Below, in pieces: positions 43,869-52,417 of a DNA stretch of 64,000 bases. Numbering within the stretch: the stretch's first letter is position 1; each line of letters opens with the position of its first letter. The DNA lies in contig NZ_FPBM01000005.1 of the NCBI RefSeq assembly GCF_900116715.1, positions 1 through 64,000 on the forward strand, read 5' to 3'. The position numbers and the translations under genes were made by a program. This DNA is from Polaromonas sp. YR568. GTDB lineage: Bacteria; Pseudomonadota; Gammaproteobacteria; Burkholderiales; Burkholderiaceae_C. The notes beneath the pieces were generated by a model. It had not been told where the DNA came from. It searched no databases and saw only the letters and a program-made list of their open reading frames with translations.

Positions 43869-45014
43869 CTAAGAAGCCGCCGACGGCAGCGGCAGGTTGA
43901 CCAGCAGGTTCTGCGGCTTTAACCGGACAACACCCTCGGCGTTCATCATCAGCCCCAGGTAAACCGGCTTGCCCGCCACATCGACCCGCATCTCGCGCGG
44001 ATCGGCAAAGTCCAGGCGGAACAGGCTCACCAGGCGTTGCAATCGGGCAGGCTCGACCTCACGGCCTTCGTACAAGTCATTGAGCAGCGCCGTCGCCTCC
44101 ACATCCAGCCCTACATGCCAGCGCCAGGCCTCGTCGTCTACTTTTTGCACGGGTCGGATGGTCACTGTCACGCCCAGAAAGTGCTTCACCCATTTTTGCA
44201 AGACACCGGCCAGCGCCTTGAGGCCTGAGCGGGCACGCACCATGGTCAAAACCAGGCCGTGGCTCAGGTCATTGCTCACTTCGTGGGTAAGGTCCAGCAA
44301 GAAGCGGTGACGGCCGGCTTGCCGCCAGTAATCCGCAGCGTTGTCGTCGTTCAGCACCTGCAACTGGGTGACGGCCATGGGCGCGCCGGCCTCGGCCAGA
44401 AAGCGCCCGATGTCGCCCACACCGCCAGTCTCCTGGAACATGTCGATCACCGCCAGGTCGCCGCTGAGCACCTGGCCGTCTTGCGTGCTGATGCGCTGCG
44501 GGCGAAAAAGCATGTCGGCCGCGCGCATTTCATAAGCATCCACCGAACCGTCCAGCATGTTGTGCACGATGGCCTCGGCGATCAGATCGATAAAGAGCGG
44601 CGGGATATTGATGCTGCCGCTGCCGTCGCGCGGAAAAAGCCTCAAGTAATAAGCCTCCAGCGTGCCGGCGGCCAGCAAGCCGTCGCGAAAGCGAAGGAAG
44701 AGCGTGTAGTTGTCGCGCGCATCCGCGTCTTTGAAGGCCTGCAACTCGGCCGCAGCCACTGACCGGGATGGCGCGGCCGCCAGGGCGGCGTGCAGGGCCC
44801 GTTCGGCTTCGCATGATTCAGGCACCAGCGCGAGCTCAGGGCGCGCCAGAAAGAAACGCAGGTAATCGTCTGAAGGTTCAAGCCAGCCGCGCTCATTGCG
44901 CGTGAGCTGTTGGCTGCCACTGGAAGCGCCGGAAGGCCTTGAATTTTGCATGGGCGCCATCGTCTCATACTGCACAGCCTCTGCCGCAACAAAATCCATT
45001 ACATCCTGTTTCAT
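43869..45014 (-). CDS. Conserved hypothetical protein (possibly DUF6352)
   Basis: This protein of about 381 residues has no signal peptide or membrane segment. Visible features are WLEPSDDYLRFFLARPELAL near the N-terminus, YYLRLFPRDGSGSINIPPLF, IDMFQETGGVGDIGRFLAEAG, and a C-terminal LVNLPLP. From memory it resembles the family labelled DUF6352, a Burkholderiales protein of unknown function; this is not certain. The start is unclear: ATG 45035, 45014 and 44952 are in frame. It is divergent from the FecR-domain protein at 45150. Confidence 0.7.
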   Translation of the reverse strand: MKQDVMDFVAAEAVQYETMAPMQNSRPSGASSGSQQLTRNERGWLEPSDDYLRFFLARPELALVPESCEAERALHAALAAAPSRSVAAAELQAFKDADARDNYTLFLRFRDGLLAAGTLEAYYLRLFPRDGSGSINIPPLFIDLIAEAIVHNMLDGSVDAYEMRAADMLFRPQRISTQDGQVLSGDLAVIDMFQETGGVGDIGRFLAEAGAPMAVTQLQVLNDDNAADYWRQAGRHRFLLDLTHEVSNDLSHGLVLTMVRARSGLKALAGVLQKWVKHFLGVTVTIRPVQKVDDEAWRWHVGLDVEATALLNDLYEGREVEPARLQRLVSLFRLDFADPREMRVDVAGKPVYLGLMMNAEGVVRLKPQNLLVNLPLPSAAS

Positions 45015-45149
45015 CACCCACCCGTGTCCGTGCAATCTTTACCCTCTGTTAGCAATCCATCCATCTTCAGGCACGTTGGGAAAGTTAAGGTCACATTAAA
45101 AGAGGAACAGAGAAAGACACGGAGAATCGACAGGAAGAGAGCGTTCACC

Positions 45150-47222
45150 ATGACAGCAACCGACACGGGCTCATCCCCTTCATCCCCTATTTCTATTGCA
45201 CAGCGGCCATTCCGGCTCAGCCACCTATATTGGTACCTCACCGTACTGGCTGCCGCATTCCTGCTGGCACTACTGCAGCCGGTCGTCTGGGCCCAGGAGC
45301 CCGCACAGCCCGGCGTGACGATAGACCCGCCCGGCCGCGTCGCGCGGCTGAACCTGGCCGAGGGCACAGTGAGTTTTGCGCCGGCAGACAACGGCAACCC
45401 GGCCGACGCGTCGGACTGGAGCCCCGCCGTGCTGAACCGGCCGCTTACCAGCGGCGACAGACTCTGGACAGGCCCCCAATCGCGCTCCGAGCTTTATGTC
45501 GGCTCCACCGCCGTGCGCATGAATGCACAAACCAGCCTGGATTTTTTGGTGCTGGACGACAACGTCACCCAGCTGCGCCTGGCCCAGGGCACGCTCAAAC
45601 TGCGTGTGCGCAACCTGTTTGACGGGCAACGGCTGGAAGTCGACACACCCAACCTGGCCTTTGTGGTGTCCCAGCCGGGCGACTACCGCCTGGACGTTGA
45701 CCCTGCCGGCAACACCACACGCGTGGTCGCCCAGTCGGGCAGTGGCCTCATTTATGGCGACGACGCCAGGTCGATCACCCTGGGGAGCCGGCAGCAGGCC
45801 AATTTCACCGGTACGCGGCTCGCTCCGGCAGGCCCCGGCGCGGCGCAGCAAGACAGCTTTGACGTCTGGGCCGCCGACCGCGACCGCCTGGAAGACCAGT
45901 CGGTGTCGGCGCGCTACATACCGCGTGAGACCGTGGGCTACCAGCAGCTGGACACCTACGGCACCTGGAGCCAGGACCCGGCCTACGGCGCCGTCTGGAT
46001 ACCGCGCGAGGTGCCGGTGCAATGGGCGCCGTACCGCGACGGCCACTGGGCCTGGGTGTCACCGTGGGGATGGACCTGGGTGGACGACGCGCCCTGGGGG
46101 TTCGCGCCGTTTCATTACGGCCGCTGGGCGCAGATCGGCCCGCGTTGGGCCTGGGTGCCGGGCCGGCTGGCGCCTCGCCCGGTCTATGCGCCCGCACTGG
46201 TCGCATTTGTGGGCGGCAGCAGCGGCGGCGTGAACTGGAATATTTCGATCGGCGGCGCCGCGCGGCCCGGCGTGGGCTGGTTCCCGCTGGCGCCCGGTGA
46301 AGCCTTCAGGCCCGCTTACCGCGTGAGCCCGCGCTACATCACGCAGGTGAACCACAACATCGTGGTGAACAACACCGTCAATGTGACAAACGTCTACCGT
46401 TACCAGCGCCAGCCCGGCGCTGTGACAGCCATCAGCCGCGATGACTTCATGCGCGGCCGGCCGGTGCGCGGCCAGCAGCATGTGCTGAGCCATGCCGACC
46501 TGGACCGCGCGCAGGTCGTGGCGGACCGCGGCGCCCTGCCGGTGCGCCCCAACCCGACTGTGCTTCGCGAACAGCAACGCCCCGCCGCCGGTTTGCCTCC
46601 GCCCGCTGCGGTGGCGCGACCCGTGGTCGCCAGCCGCGAGGGCTGGCGTGACAACAACAATAGGGACGAACGGCGAGCCGACACACGCCCCGGGCCCGCC
46701 GCCGGCAGAGATCACGATGCCCGGCCCCAGTTCAGCGCACCAGCCGCACCGGATCGCCCCGAAGCCAGCCAGCGCGCGCAACGCGAGCTGCAACACGAGC
46801 AAAGGGAGCAGCGCGAACAGCTGCAGGCACCCCAGCTTGAACAGCAACGCCGCCAGGGTGAAGAACCCATAGGCCAGCGCGCCCTGCGCGAACAGGCCCA
46901 GCGCGATGCAAGCGCCCGCAACGAAGCACAGGAACGCGCCCAGGCGGCAAACGCCGAGGCCCGCGCCAACGCCGACCGCCGCGCCGCCGAACAGGCCCAG
47001 CGCAGCCAGCAACAAGCCCAGCGCGAGCAAGAGCGCCAGCAGCGGGCGCAACGCGAGCAGTTGCAGGCCCCGCAACTGGAACAACAGCGCCGCTCCGGCG
47101 AGGAATCCATAGGCCAGCGCGCCCTGCGCGAGCAAGCCCAGCGCGATGCGACCCCTGGCAGGGACACAAATCCCCGCGGCCCGCGAAGCGAGGGCAGTTT
47201 CGGCCGCAACCGCGAGCAATAA
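45150..47222 (+). CDS. Exported FecR-domain/DUF6600-like protein with charged repeats
   Basis: This 690-residue protein has an N-terminal membrane or signal segment (YWYLTVLAAAFLLALLQPVVW), then a FecR-like beta domain (ARLNLAEGTVSFAP, LTSGDRLWTGPQSRSELYVG and QTSLDFLVLDDNVTQLRLAQ). A Trp-rich middle domain follows (YGTWSQDPAYGAVWIPREV, GHWAWVSPWGWTWVDDAPWG), which is the DUF6600 type, with HYGRW. The last 200 residues are a Gln/Arg/Glu/Ala-rich coiled-coil-like tail with a 33-residue block occurring twice, exactly 80 residues apart. It is probably anchored in the envelope. It is not next to a sigma factor, so a FecI-type link is not supported. Confidence 0.85.
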   Translation: MTATDTGSSPSSPISIAQRPFRLSHLYWYLTVLAAAFLLALLQPVVWAQEPAQPGVTIDPPGRVARLNLAEGTVSFAPADNGNPADASDWSPAVLNRPLTSGDRLWTGPQSRSELYVGSTAVRMNAQTSLDFLVLDDNVTQLRLAQGTLKLRVRNLFDGQRLEVDTPNLAFVVSQPGDYRLDVDPAGNTTRVVAQSGSGLIYGDDARSITLGSRQQANFTGTRLAPAGPGAAQQDSFDVWAADRDRLEDQSVSARYIPRETVGYQQLDTYGTWSQDPAYGAVWIPREVPVQWAPYRDGHWAWVSPWGWTWVDDAPWGFAPFHYGRWAQIGPRWAWVPGRLAPRPVYAPALVAFVGGSSGGVNWNISIGGAARPGVGWFPLAPGEAFRPAYRVSPRYITQVNHNIVVNNTVNVTNVYRYQRQPGAVTAISRDDFMRGRPVRGQQHVLSHADLDRAQVVADRGALPVRPNPTVLREQQRPAAGLPPPAAVARPVVASREGWRDNNNRDERRADTRPGPAAGRDHDARPQFSAPAAPDRPEASQRAQRELQHEQREQREQLQAPQLEQQRRQGEEPIGQRALREQAQRDASARNEAQERAQAANAEARANADRRAAEQAQRSQQQAQREQERQQRAQREQLQAPQLEQQRRSGEESIGQRALREQAQRDATPGRDTNPRGPRSEGSFGRNREQ
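46812..47151 (+). repeat. Two 100-base direct repeats 240 bases apart
   Basis: 46812-46911 and 47052-47151 are similar at the DNA level and code for the same block: REQLQAPQLEQQRR, then a gap of two residues, EE, and IGQRALREQAQRDA. Both copies stay in frame in the tail of the DUF6600-like protein. Confidence 0.8.
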
Positions 47223-47288
47223 GCATCAATGCAGGCGCCCTGCCGCGCCCGCGAAGCGAGGGCGCAATCGGCGTTGACAAGAAGCGCG

Positions 47289-47397
47289 GAGAGGGCGTTC
47301 GCAAAAGCCCGCCTGGCTAGGCGCGCCGCCGCAGACAGTGCACCAGCACGGCAAGGCGGCGCAACAACGCCAGGCGGGCTTTTGCGAGCGCCCTCTC
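47289..47397. repeat. 29-bp near-perfect inverted repeat with about 51-base loop
   Basis: The arm at 47289-47317 (starting GAGAGGGCG, ending GCCTGGC) is repeated inverted at 47369-47397 with a single mismatch. It makes up most of the 344-base gap between the DUF6600-like gene and livG (47223-47566), where I see no gene. It could be a transcription-ending hairpin, although no T-run follows, or a dispersed repeat element. Confidence 0.8.
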
Positions 47398-47566
47398 AGG
47401 GTTGCCGATCACGCAAAACTACCTAAGGGTCTGCCCGGTATCGCCCTCCCAAGCGGATAGCTAGGATGACCACCTTGTGTTCACGGGCCTATGCCTGCTG
47501 CTGCATACGCCGCCGGGCCGCCTGGGGCGCCCCCGTGATGTCAACCCCTACCCGCCGGAGAGCAAT

Positions 47567-48340
47567 TTGTCAGTGGAGTTCATTCTCGAAACACGAGGGC
47601 TGACCAAGGAATTCAAGGGTTTCGTGGCGGTCAACAATGTCGACCTCAAGGTCCAGCGCGGGCATATCCACGCACTGATCGGCCCCAACGGCGCCGGCAA
47701 GACCACCTTCTTCAATCTGCTGACCAAGTTCCTCACGCCGACGCGCGGCAGCATTGTTTACAACGGCAACGACATCACCGCCGAGAAGCCCGCGCAAACC
47801 GCACGCCGCGGCATCGTGCGTTCATTCCAGATTTCGGCCGTCTTCCCGCACATGACGGTGCTGGAAAACGTGCGCGCCGCACTGCAGCGCAACCTGGGCA
47901 CCTCCTTCCATTTCTGGAAACCTGAAGACAGCCTGTTTCACCTGCATGCCCGCGCCCGCGAACTGCTGGCTGAAGTCGACCTGAGCGGCTTTGCCGATGA
48001 GTTGACGGTGAACCTGCCCTACGGCCGCAAGCGCGCCCTGGAGCTCGCCACCACCCTGGCGCTGGAGCCCGAGCTGATGCTGCTGGACGAACCCACACAG
48101 GGCATGGGCCACGAAGACGTGGACCGCGTGACGCAGCTGATCAAAAAAGTCTCGGCCGGCCGCACCATCCTGATGGTTGAACACAACATGAATGTGGTGT
48201 CGTCGATCGCCGACCGCATCACCGTGCTGCAGCGCGGCGCCATCATTGCCGACGGCCCCTACGGCGAGGTCTCGAAGAATCCGCTGGTCATCGAAGCCTA
48301 TATGGGCACGGCGAACACCGAATTGCAAGGGGCTCACTGA
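47567..48340 (+). CDS. livG: Liv-type ABC transporter ATPase (LivG family)
   Basis: This 257-residue ATPase has Walker A GPNGAGKTTF, the Q-loop IVRSFQ, Walker B LMLLDEPTQGM and the H-loop MVEHNM. The signature is unusual, LPYGRKRALE in place of the more common LSYGQ type. It powers amino-acid or amide uptake with LivF, LivH, LivM and the binding protein that follow. The start is probably TTG 47567, with GGAGAG a few bases upstream; GTG 47573 is possible. It is the first gene of the operon and overlaps livF by 1 base. Confidence 0.92.
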   Translation: MSVEFILETRGLTKEFKGFVAVNNVDLKVQRGHIHALIGPNGAGKTTFFNLLTKFLTPTRGSIVYNGNDITAEKPAQTARRGIVRSFQISAVFPHMTVLENVRAALQRNLGTSFHFWKPEDSLFHLHARARELLAEVDLSGFADELTVNLPYGRKRALELATTLALEPELMLLDEPTQGMGHEDVDRVTQLIKKVSAGRTILMVEHNMNVVSSIADRITVLQRGAIIADGPYGEVSKNPLVIEAYMGTANTELQGAH

Positions 48341-49044
48341 TGACGAAAGAGCTCCTCAAACTCGAAGACCTCAATGCCTGGTACGGCGAGTCGCACATCC
48401 TGCATGGCGTGAACCTGACCGTGAACGAAGGCGAAGTCGTGACCCTGCTGGGCCGCAACGGCGCCGGCCGCACCACCACCATGCGCGCCATCGTCGGCAT
48501 GACGGGCATGCGCAAAGGCTCCATCAAGATCAACGGCGAGGAAGCCATCAAGCTCGCACCGCACAAGGTGGCGCGGCTTGGCATCGGCTACTGCCCCGAA
48601 GAGCGCGGCATTTTTGCCAGCCTTACAGCCGAAGAAAACCTGATGCTGCCGCCCACCATCGCCCCCGGCGGCATGAGCCTGGACGAGATCTACGCGATGT
48701 TCCCCAACCTGAAGGAGCGCGCCAGCAGCCCCGGCACGCGCCTGTCGGGCGGCGAGCAGCAGATGCTGGCGGTCGCGCGCATCCTGCGCACCGGCGCGCG
48801 CCTCTTGCTGCTCGATGAAATCTCCGAAGGCCTGGCCCCCGTCATCGTGCAAAAGCTCGCCGAGATGATCCTCACGCTCAAGGCCAAGGGTTACACCATC
48901 GTGCTGGTCGAGCAGAACTTCCGCTTTGCCGCGCCGCTGGCCGACCGCTTCTACGTCATGGAGCATGGCCGCATCGTCAAGCAGTTTGCGCAAAACGAAC
49001 TCGCCGGCAACATGGGCATGCTGCAGGAGTACCTCGGCGTCTGA
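48340..49044 (+). CDS. livF: Liv-type ABC transporter ATPase (LivF family) with Arg in Walker A
   Basis: This 234-residue ATPase has the LivF signature LSGGEQQMLAVARIL and Walker B region LLLLDEISEGLAP. Walker A reads GRNGAGRTT: the normally invariant Lys (position 44) is Arg, and the usual DEP is DEI. The rest of the protein is intact, and I recall this Arg in other betaproteobacterial LivF-like proteins, so it is probably natural rather than damage. It overlaps the livG stop by one base. Confidence 0.92.
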   Translation: MTKELLKLEDLNAWYGESHILHGVNLTVNEGEVVTLLGRNGAGRTTTMRAIVGMTGMRKGSIKINGEEAIKLAPHKVARLGIGYCPEERGIFASLTAEENLMLPPTIAPGGMSLDEIYAMFPNLKERASSPGTRLSGGEQQMLAVARILRTGARLLLLDEISEGLAPVIVQKLAEMILTLKAKGYTIVLVEQNFRFAAPLADRFYVMEHGRIVKQFAQNELAGNMGMLQEYLGV

Positions 49045-49120
49045 CGCCGGGCACACCGAACCTCTTTTCAGATATCTGATTTTCCGACCCCAGTTCACCC
49101 CTTCCATCACAGGAGACATC

Positions 49121-50314
49121 ATGAAACTCAAAGCACTTGTTGCCGCACTCGCCCTGGGCCTCACCGGCGCCGCCTTCGCACAGAACACCGGCCCGATCAA
49201 GATCGGCATCATCACCGACATGTCCAGCCTTTACGCGGACATCGACGGCCCGGCCGGCGCGGAAATGCTGAAGTGGGCCGTGCAGGATTTCGGCGGCAAG
49301 GTCCTGAACCGTCCGATCGAAGTGCTGAGCGCCGACCACCAGAACAAGGCCGACGTCGCATCGTCCAAGGCCCGTGAGTGGATCGACAAGGACGGGCTGC
49401 AGATGCTGATAGGCGGCACCAACTCCGGCACGGCACTGGCCATGTCCAAGGTCACCACCGAAAAGAAAAAACCCTTCATCGCCATCGGCGCCGGCTCCGC
49501 CCGCCTGACCAATGAAGACTGCTCGCCCTACACCGTGCACTATGCCTACGACACGGTCTCGCTGGCCAAGGTGGCCGGCTCCGCACTGGTCAAGGCCGGC
49601 AACAAGAGCTGGTACTTCCTGACCGCCGACTATGCCTTCGGCTACTCGCTGGAAGGCGATGCTTCCAATGTGGTCAAGGCCAATGGCGGCACCGTCGCCG
49701 GCGCCGTGCGTCACCCGCTGAACGCGTCCGACTTTTCGTCCTTCCTGCTGCAGGCGCAGTCTTCCAAGGCGCAGATCCTGGCGCTGGCCAATGCCGGTGG
49801 TGACTTCACCAACGCCATGAAAGCCGCCAAGGAATTCGGCATCGGCAAGACCATGAAGGTCGCCGGCCTGCTGGTGTTCATCAACGACGTGCACTCACTG
49901 GGTCTGGCCAACACCGAAGGCCTGCAACTAGCCGACAGCTGGTACTGGAACCAGGACGACGCATCGCGCAAATTCGCCAAGCGTTTCTTTGACAAATACA
50001 AACGCATGCCGTCCAGCCTGCACGCCGCCGACTACTCGGCCACGATGAACTACCTGAAGGCCGTGCAAGCCGCCGGCACCACCGACTCCGACAAGGTCAT
50101 GAGCACGCTCAAGGGCATGAAGATCGACGACTTCTATAACAAGGGCCAGATCCGCGCCGACGGCCGCATGATCCACGACATGTACCTGTACGAAGTCAAG
50201 AGTTCCAAGGATTCCGGCACGCCATGGGACTACTACAAGACCATCGCCAAGGTGCCCGGCGACCAGGCCTTCACCACGGTGGCCGAGTCCAAATGCTCTG
50301 CTCTCAAGAAGTAA
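49121..50314 (+). CDS. livK: Liv-type ABC transporter substrate-binding protein
   Basis: This 397-residue periplasmic protein starts with a Sec signal (LKALVAALALGLTGAAFAQ) and has the type I periplasmic binding fold: IKIGIITDMSSLYADIDGPA, IGGTNSGTALAMSKVT, and SWYFLTADYAFGYSLEGDA. AGGAG lies 5 bases before the ATG. It is LivK-like in kind, but ligands of this group range from branched-chain amino acids to amides and aromatic acids and cannot be read from sequence. It lies between the ATPases and permeases in the operon. Confidence 0.9.
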   Translation: MKLKALVAALALGLTGAAFAQNTGPIKIGIITDMSSLYADIDGPAGAEMLKWAVQDFGGKVLNRPIEVLSADHQNKADVASSKAREWIDKDGLQMLIGGTNSGTALAMSKVTTEKKKPFIAIGAGSARLTNEDCSPYTVHYAYDTVSLAKVAGSALVKAGNKSWYFLTADYAFGYSLEGDASNVVKANGGTVAGAVRHPLNASDFSSFLLQAQSSKAQILALANAGGDFTNAMKAAKEFGIGKTMKVAGLLVFINDVHSLGLANTEGLQLADSWYWNQDDASRKFAKRFFDKYKRMPSSLHAADYSATMNYLKAVQAAGTTDSDKVMSTLKGMKIDDFYNKGQIRADGRMIHDMYLYEVKSSKDSGTPWDYYKTIAKVPGDQAFTTVAESKCSALKK

Positions 50315-50384
50315 CCCGGCAACAGCAACTGCGCAAGCGTTGAACTGACGACAAAAAAAGACGGAGAAGAACGAGGGTTCGATC

Positions 50385-50424
50385 CAGCCGGTTATTCACG
50401 CAGACATGCAGGAATAACCGGCTG
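50385..50424 (+). terminator. Strong hairpin between binding protein and permease genes
   Basis: CAGCCGGTTATTC (50385-50397) pairs perfectly with GAATAACCGGCTG (50412-50424), loop 14 bases, then CTTTCTTG. The T-run is weak, so it may be a leaky terminator or an RNA end-protecting hairpin in the 172-base gap. Confidence 0.55.
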
Positions 50425-50486
50425 CTTTCTTGAAAACCCTTGCGCTCCCGCCACAACCAACGATATCGGTGTCCTGACAGGTTCCC

Positions 50487-51371
50487 ATGGAAATTTTCGG
50501 TATTCCCCTGCAAGCGTTTATGGGCCAGCTGATGCTGGGCCTGGTTAATGGCGCGTTCTACGCCATGCTGAGCCTGGGGCTGGCGGTGATTTTCGGCCTG
50601 CTGGGCATCGTCAACTTCGCGCACGGCGCGCTCTACATGCTGGGCGCCTTCGCCGCCTGGATCATGCTGGACCAGTTCGGCATGAACTACTGGTTCGCGC
50701 TGGTGCTGGCGCCGCTGACGGTCGGCATTCTCGGCGTCATCATTGAGCGGCTTTTCCTCAAACACCTGTACAAGCTGGACCCGCTCTACGGCCTGCTGCT
50801 GACCTTCGGCCTGGCGCTGGTGCTGGAAGGCGTGTTCCGCGAAATTTACGGCGTCTCGGGCCAGAACTACAACGTGCCCGACCTGCTGGCCGGCGCCATG
50901 GACCTCGGCTTCATGCGCCTGCCGATCTACCGCGCCTGGGTGGTCGTGGTGTCGCTGGTGGTGTGCCTGGGCACCTGGTTCCTGATCGAGCGCACCCGCC
51001 TGGGCGCCTACCTGCGCGCCGGTACTGAAAACGCACCGCTGGTGCAGGCCTTTGGCGTCAACGTGCCCATGATGGTCATGCTGACCTACGGCGCCGGCGC
51101 CGCGCTGGCCGGCCTGGCCGGTGTGCTGGCCGCTCCCATCATCCAGGTCAATCCGCTGATGGGCTCCAACCTGATCATCGTGGTGTTCGCCGTGGTCGTG
51201 ATCGGCGGCATGGGCTCCATCCTCGGCTCGGTCATCACCGGCCTGGGCCTGGGCATCGTCGAAGGACTGACCCGTGTGTTTTACCCTGAAGCTTCCAACA
51301 TCGTGGTGTTCGTCATCATGGTCATCGTGCTGATGTTCCGGCCCGCCGGCCTCTTCGGAAAGGAAGCGTAA
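50487..51371 (+). CDS. livH: Liv-type ABC transporter permease (LivH family)
   Basis: This 294-residue membrane protein has about eight hydrophobic segments and the LivH blocks LMLGLVNGAFYAMLSLGLAV, GIVNFAHGALYMLGAFAA, and GIVEGLTRVFYPEASNIVVF near the end. It pairs with LivM as the channel. The gene starts after a strong hairpin following the binding protein gene, and its stop is 2 bases before livM. Confidence 0.93.
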   Translation: MEIFGIPLQAFMGQLMLGLVNGAFYAMLSLGLAVIFGLLGIVNFAHGALYMLGAFAAWIMLDQFGMNYWFALVLAPLTVGILGVIIERLFLKHLYKLDPLYGLLLTFGLALVLEGVFREIYGVSGQNYNVPDLLAGAMDLGFMRLPIYRAWVVVVSLVVCLGTWFLIERTRLGAYLRAGTENAPLVQAFGVNVPMMVMLTYGAGAALAGLAGVLAAPIIQVNPLMGSNLIIVVFAVVVIGGMGSILGSVITGLGLGIVEGLTRVFYPEASNIVVFVIMVIVLMFRPAGLFGKEA

Positions 51372-51373
51372 TC

Positions 51374-52354
51374 ATGAGCGCCCTCTCCACCAAAGCCGCC
51401 AACATGCTGCGCATCACCTACCTTGTACTGCTGGCATTCGCGCTGGCCGCGCCCTTCCTCGGGCTCTATCCGGTGTTTGTGATGAAGCTGCTGTGCTTCG
51501 CCCTCTTTGCCTGCGCCTTCAACCTGCTGCTGGGGTTTACCGGCCTGCTGTCTTTCGGCCACGCGGCCTTCTTCGGCTCGGCGGCTTATGTCACCGGCTG
51601 GCTCATCAAGTCGCAGAACTGGACGCCTGAGCTCGGCCTGCTGGCCGGCGCGGTGGCGGCCGGGCTGATCGGCCTGCTGGTCGGCCTGGTGGCCATTCGC
51701 CGCCAGGGCATTTACTTCGCCATGATCACGCTGGCGATTGCACAGATGGTCTACTTCGTCTGCCTGCAGGCGAGTTTTACCGGTGGCGAAGACGGCCTGC
51801 AGGGCGTGCCGCGCGGCAAGCTCTTCGGCCTGCTGCCGCTCGAATCCGACATCTCGCTGTACTACGTGGTGGTGGCGGTGTTTGTGGCCTGCTTCCTGTT
51901 CATCTCGCGCATCGTGCATTCACCCTTCGGCCAGGTGCTCAAGATGATCCGCGAGAACGAGCCCCGCGCCATCTCGCTGGGCTACAACGTTGACCGCTAC
52001 AAGCTGCTGGCCTTTGTGCTGTCGGCTGCGCTGGCCGGCCTGGCTGGGTCGATGAAAACGCTGGTGATGGGTTTTGCCACGCTGTCCGATGTGCACTGGT
52101 CCATGTCCGGCGAGGTCATCCTGATGACCCTGCTGGGCGGCGTCGGCACCTTCTTTGGCCCGGTGATGGGCTCGGGCATCGTCATTGCGCTGCAAAACCT
52201 GCTGGCGGACAAGGTCGGCTCCTGGGTCACCGTGATCATCGGCGCGATCTTTGTGCTGTGCGTGCTGGCCTTCCGCAAGGGCGTGATTGGCGAGCTGCAG
52301 GCCTTCCTGGAGCGCCGCCGCAATGCCGCCAAAGTGGCATCGCAACAAGCCTGA
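51374..52354 (+). CDS. livM: Liv-type ABC transporter permease (LivM family)
   Basis: This 326-residue membrane protein has the LivM features GFTGLLSFGHAAFFGSAAYV, FAMITLAIAQMVYFV, and the cytoplasmic loop RENEPRAISLGYNVDRYK that contacts the ATPases. It is the last gene of the Liv operon; a strong intrinsic terminator lies 22 bases after the stop. All five usual subunits of a Liv transporter are present in the window. Confidence 0.93.
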   Translation: MSALSTKAANMLRITYLVLLAFALAAPFLGLYPVFVMKLLCFALFACAFNLLLGFTGLLSFGHAAFFGSAAYVTGWLIKSQNWTPELGLLAGAVAAGLIGLLVGLVAIRRQGIYFAMITLAIAQMVYFVCLQASFTGGEDGLQGVPRGKLFGLLPLESDISLYYVVVAVFVACFLFISRIVHSPFGQVLKMIRENEPRAISLGYNVDRYKLLAFVLSAALAGLAGSMKTLVMGFATLSDVHWSMSGEVILMTLLGGVGTFFGPVMGSGIVIALQNLLADKVGSWVTVIIGAIFVLCVLAFRKGVIGELQAFLERRRNAAKVASQQA

Positions 52355-52370
52355 ACGGCATACTCGCCAT

Positions 52371-52400
52371 AAAAAAAGCGCGCAGCCTGCGCGCTTTTTT
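52371..52400. terminator. Intrinsic terminator after the Liv operon
   Basis: AGCGCGCA (52377-52384) pairs with TGCGCGCT (52388-52395), preceded by A-run and followed by T-run, so it can act in both directions. It also serves the convergent transglutaminase gene. Confidence 0.88.
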
Positions 52401-52417
52401 ATTGGGCGGCCAAGCGA

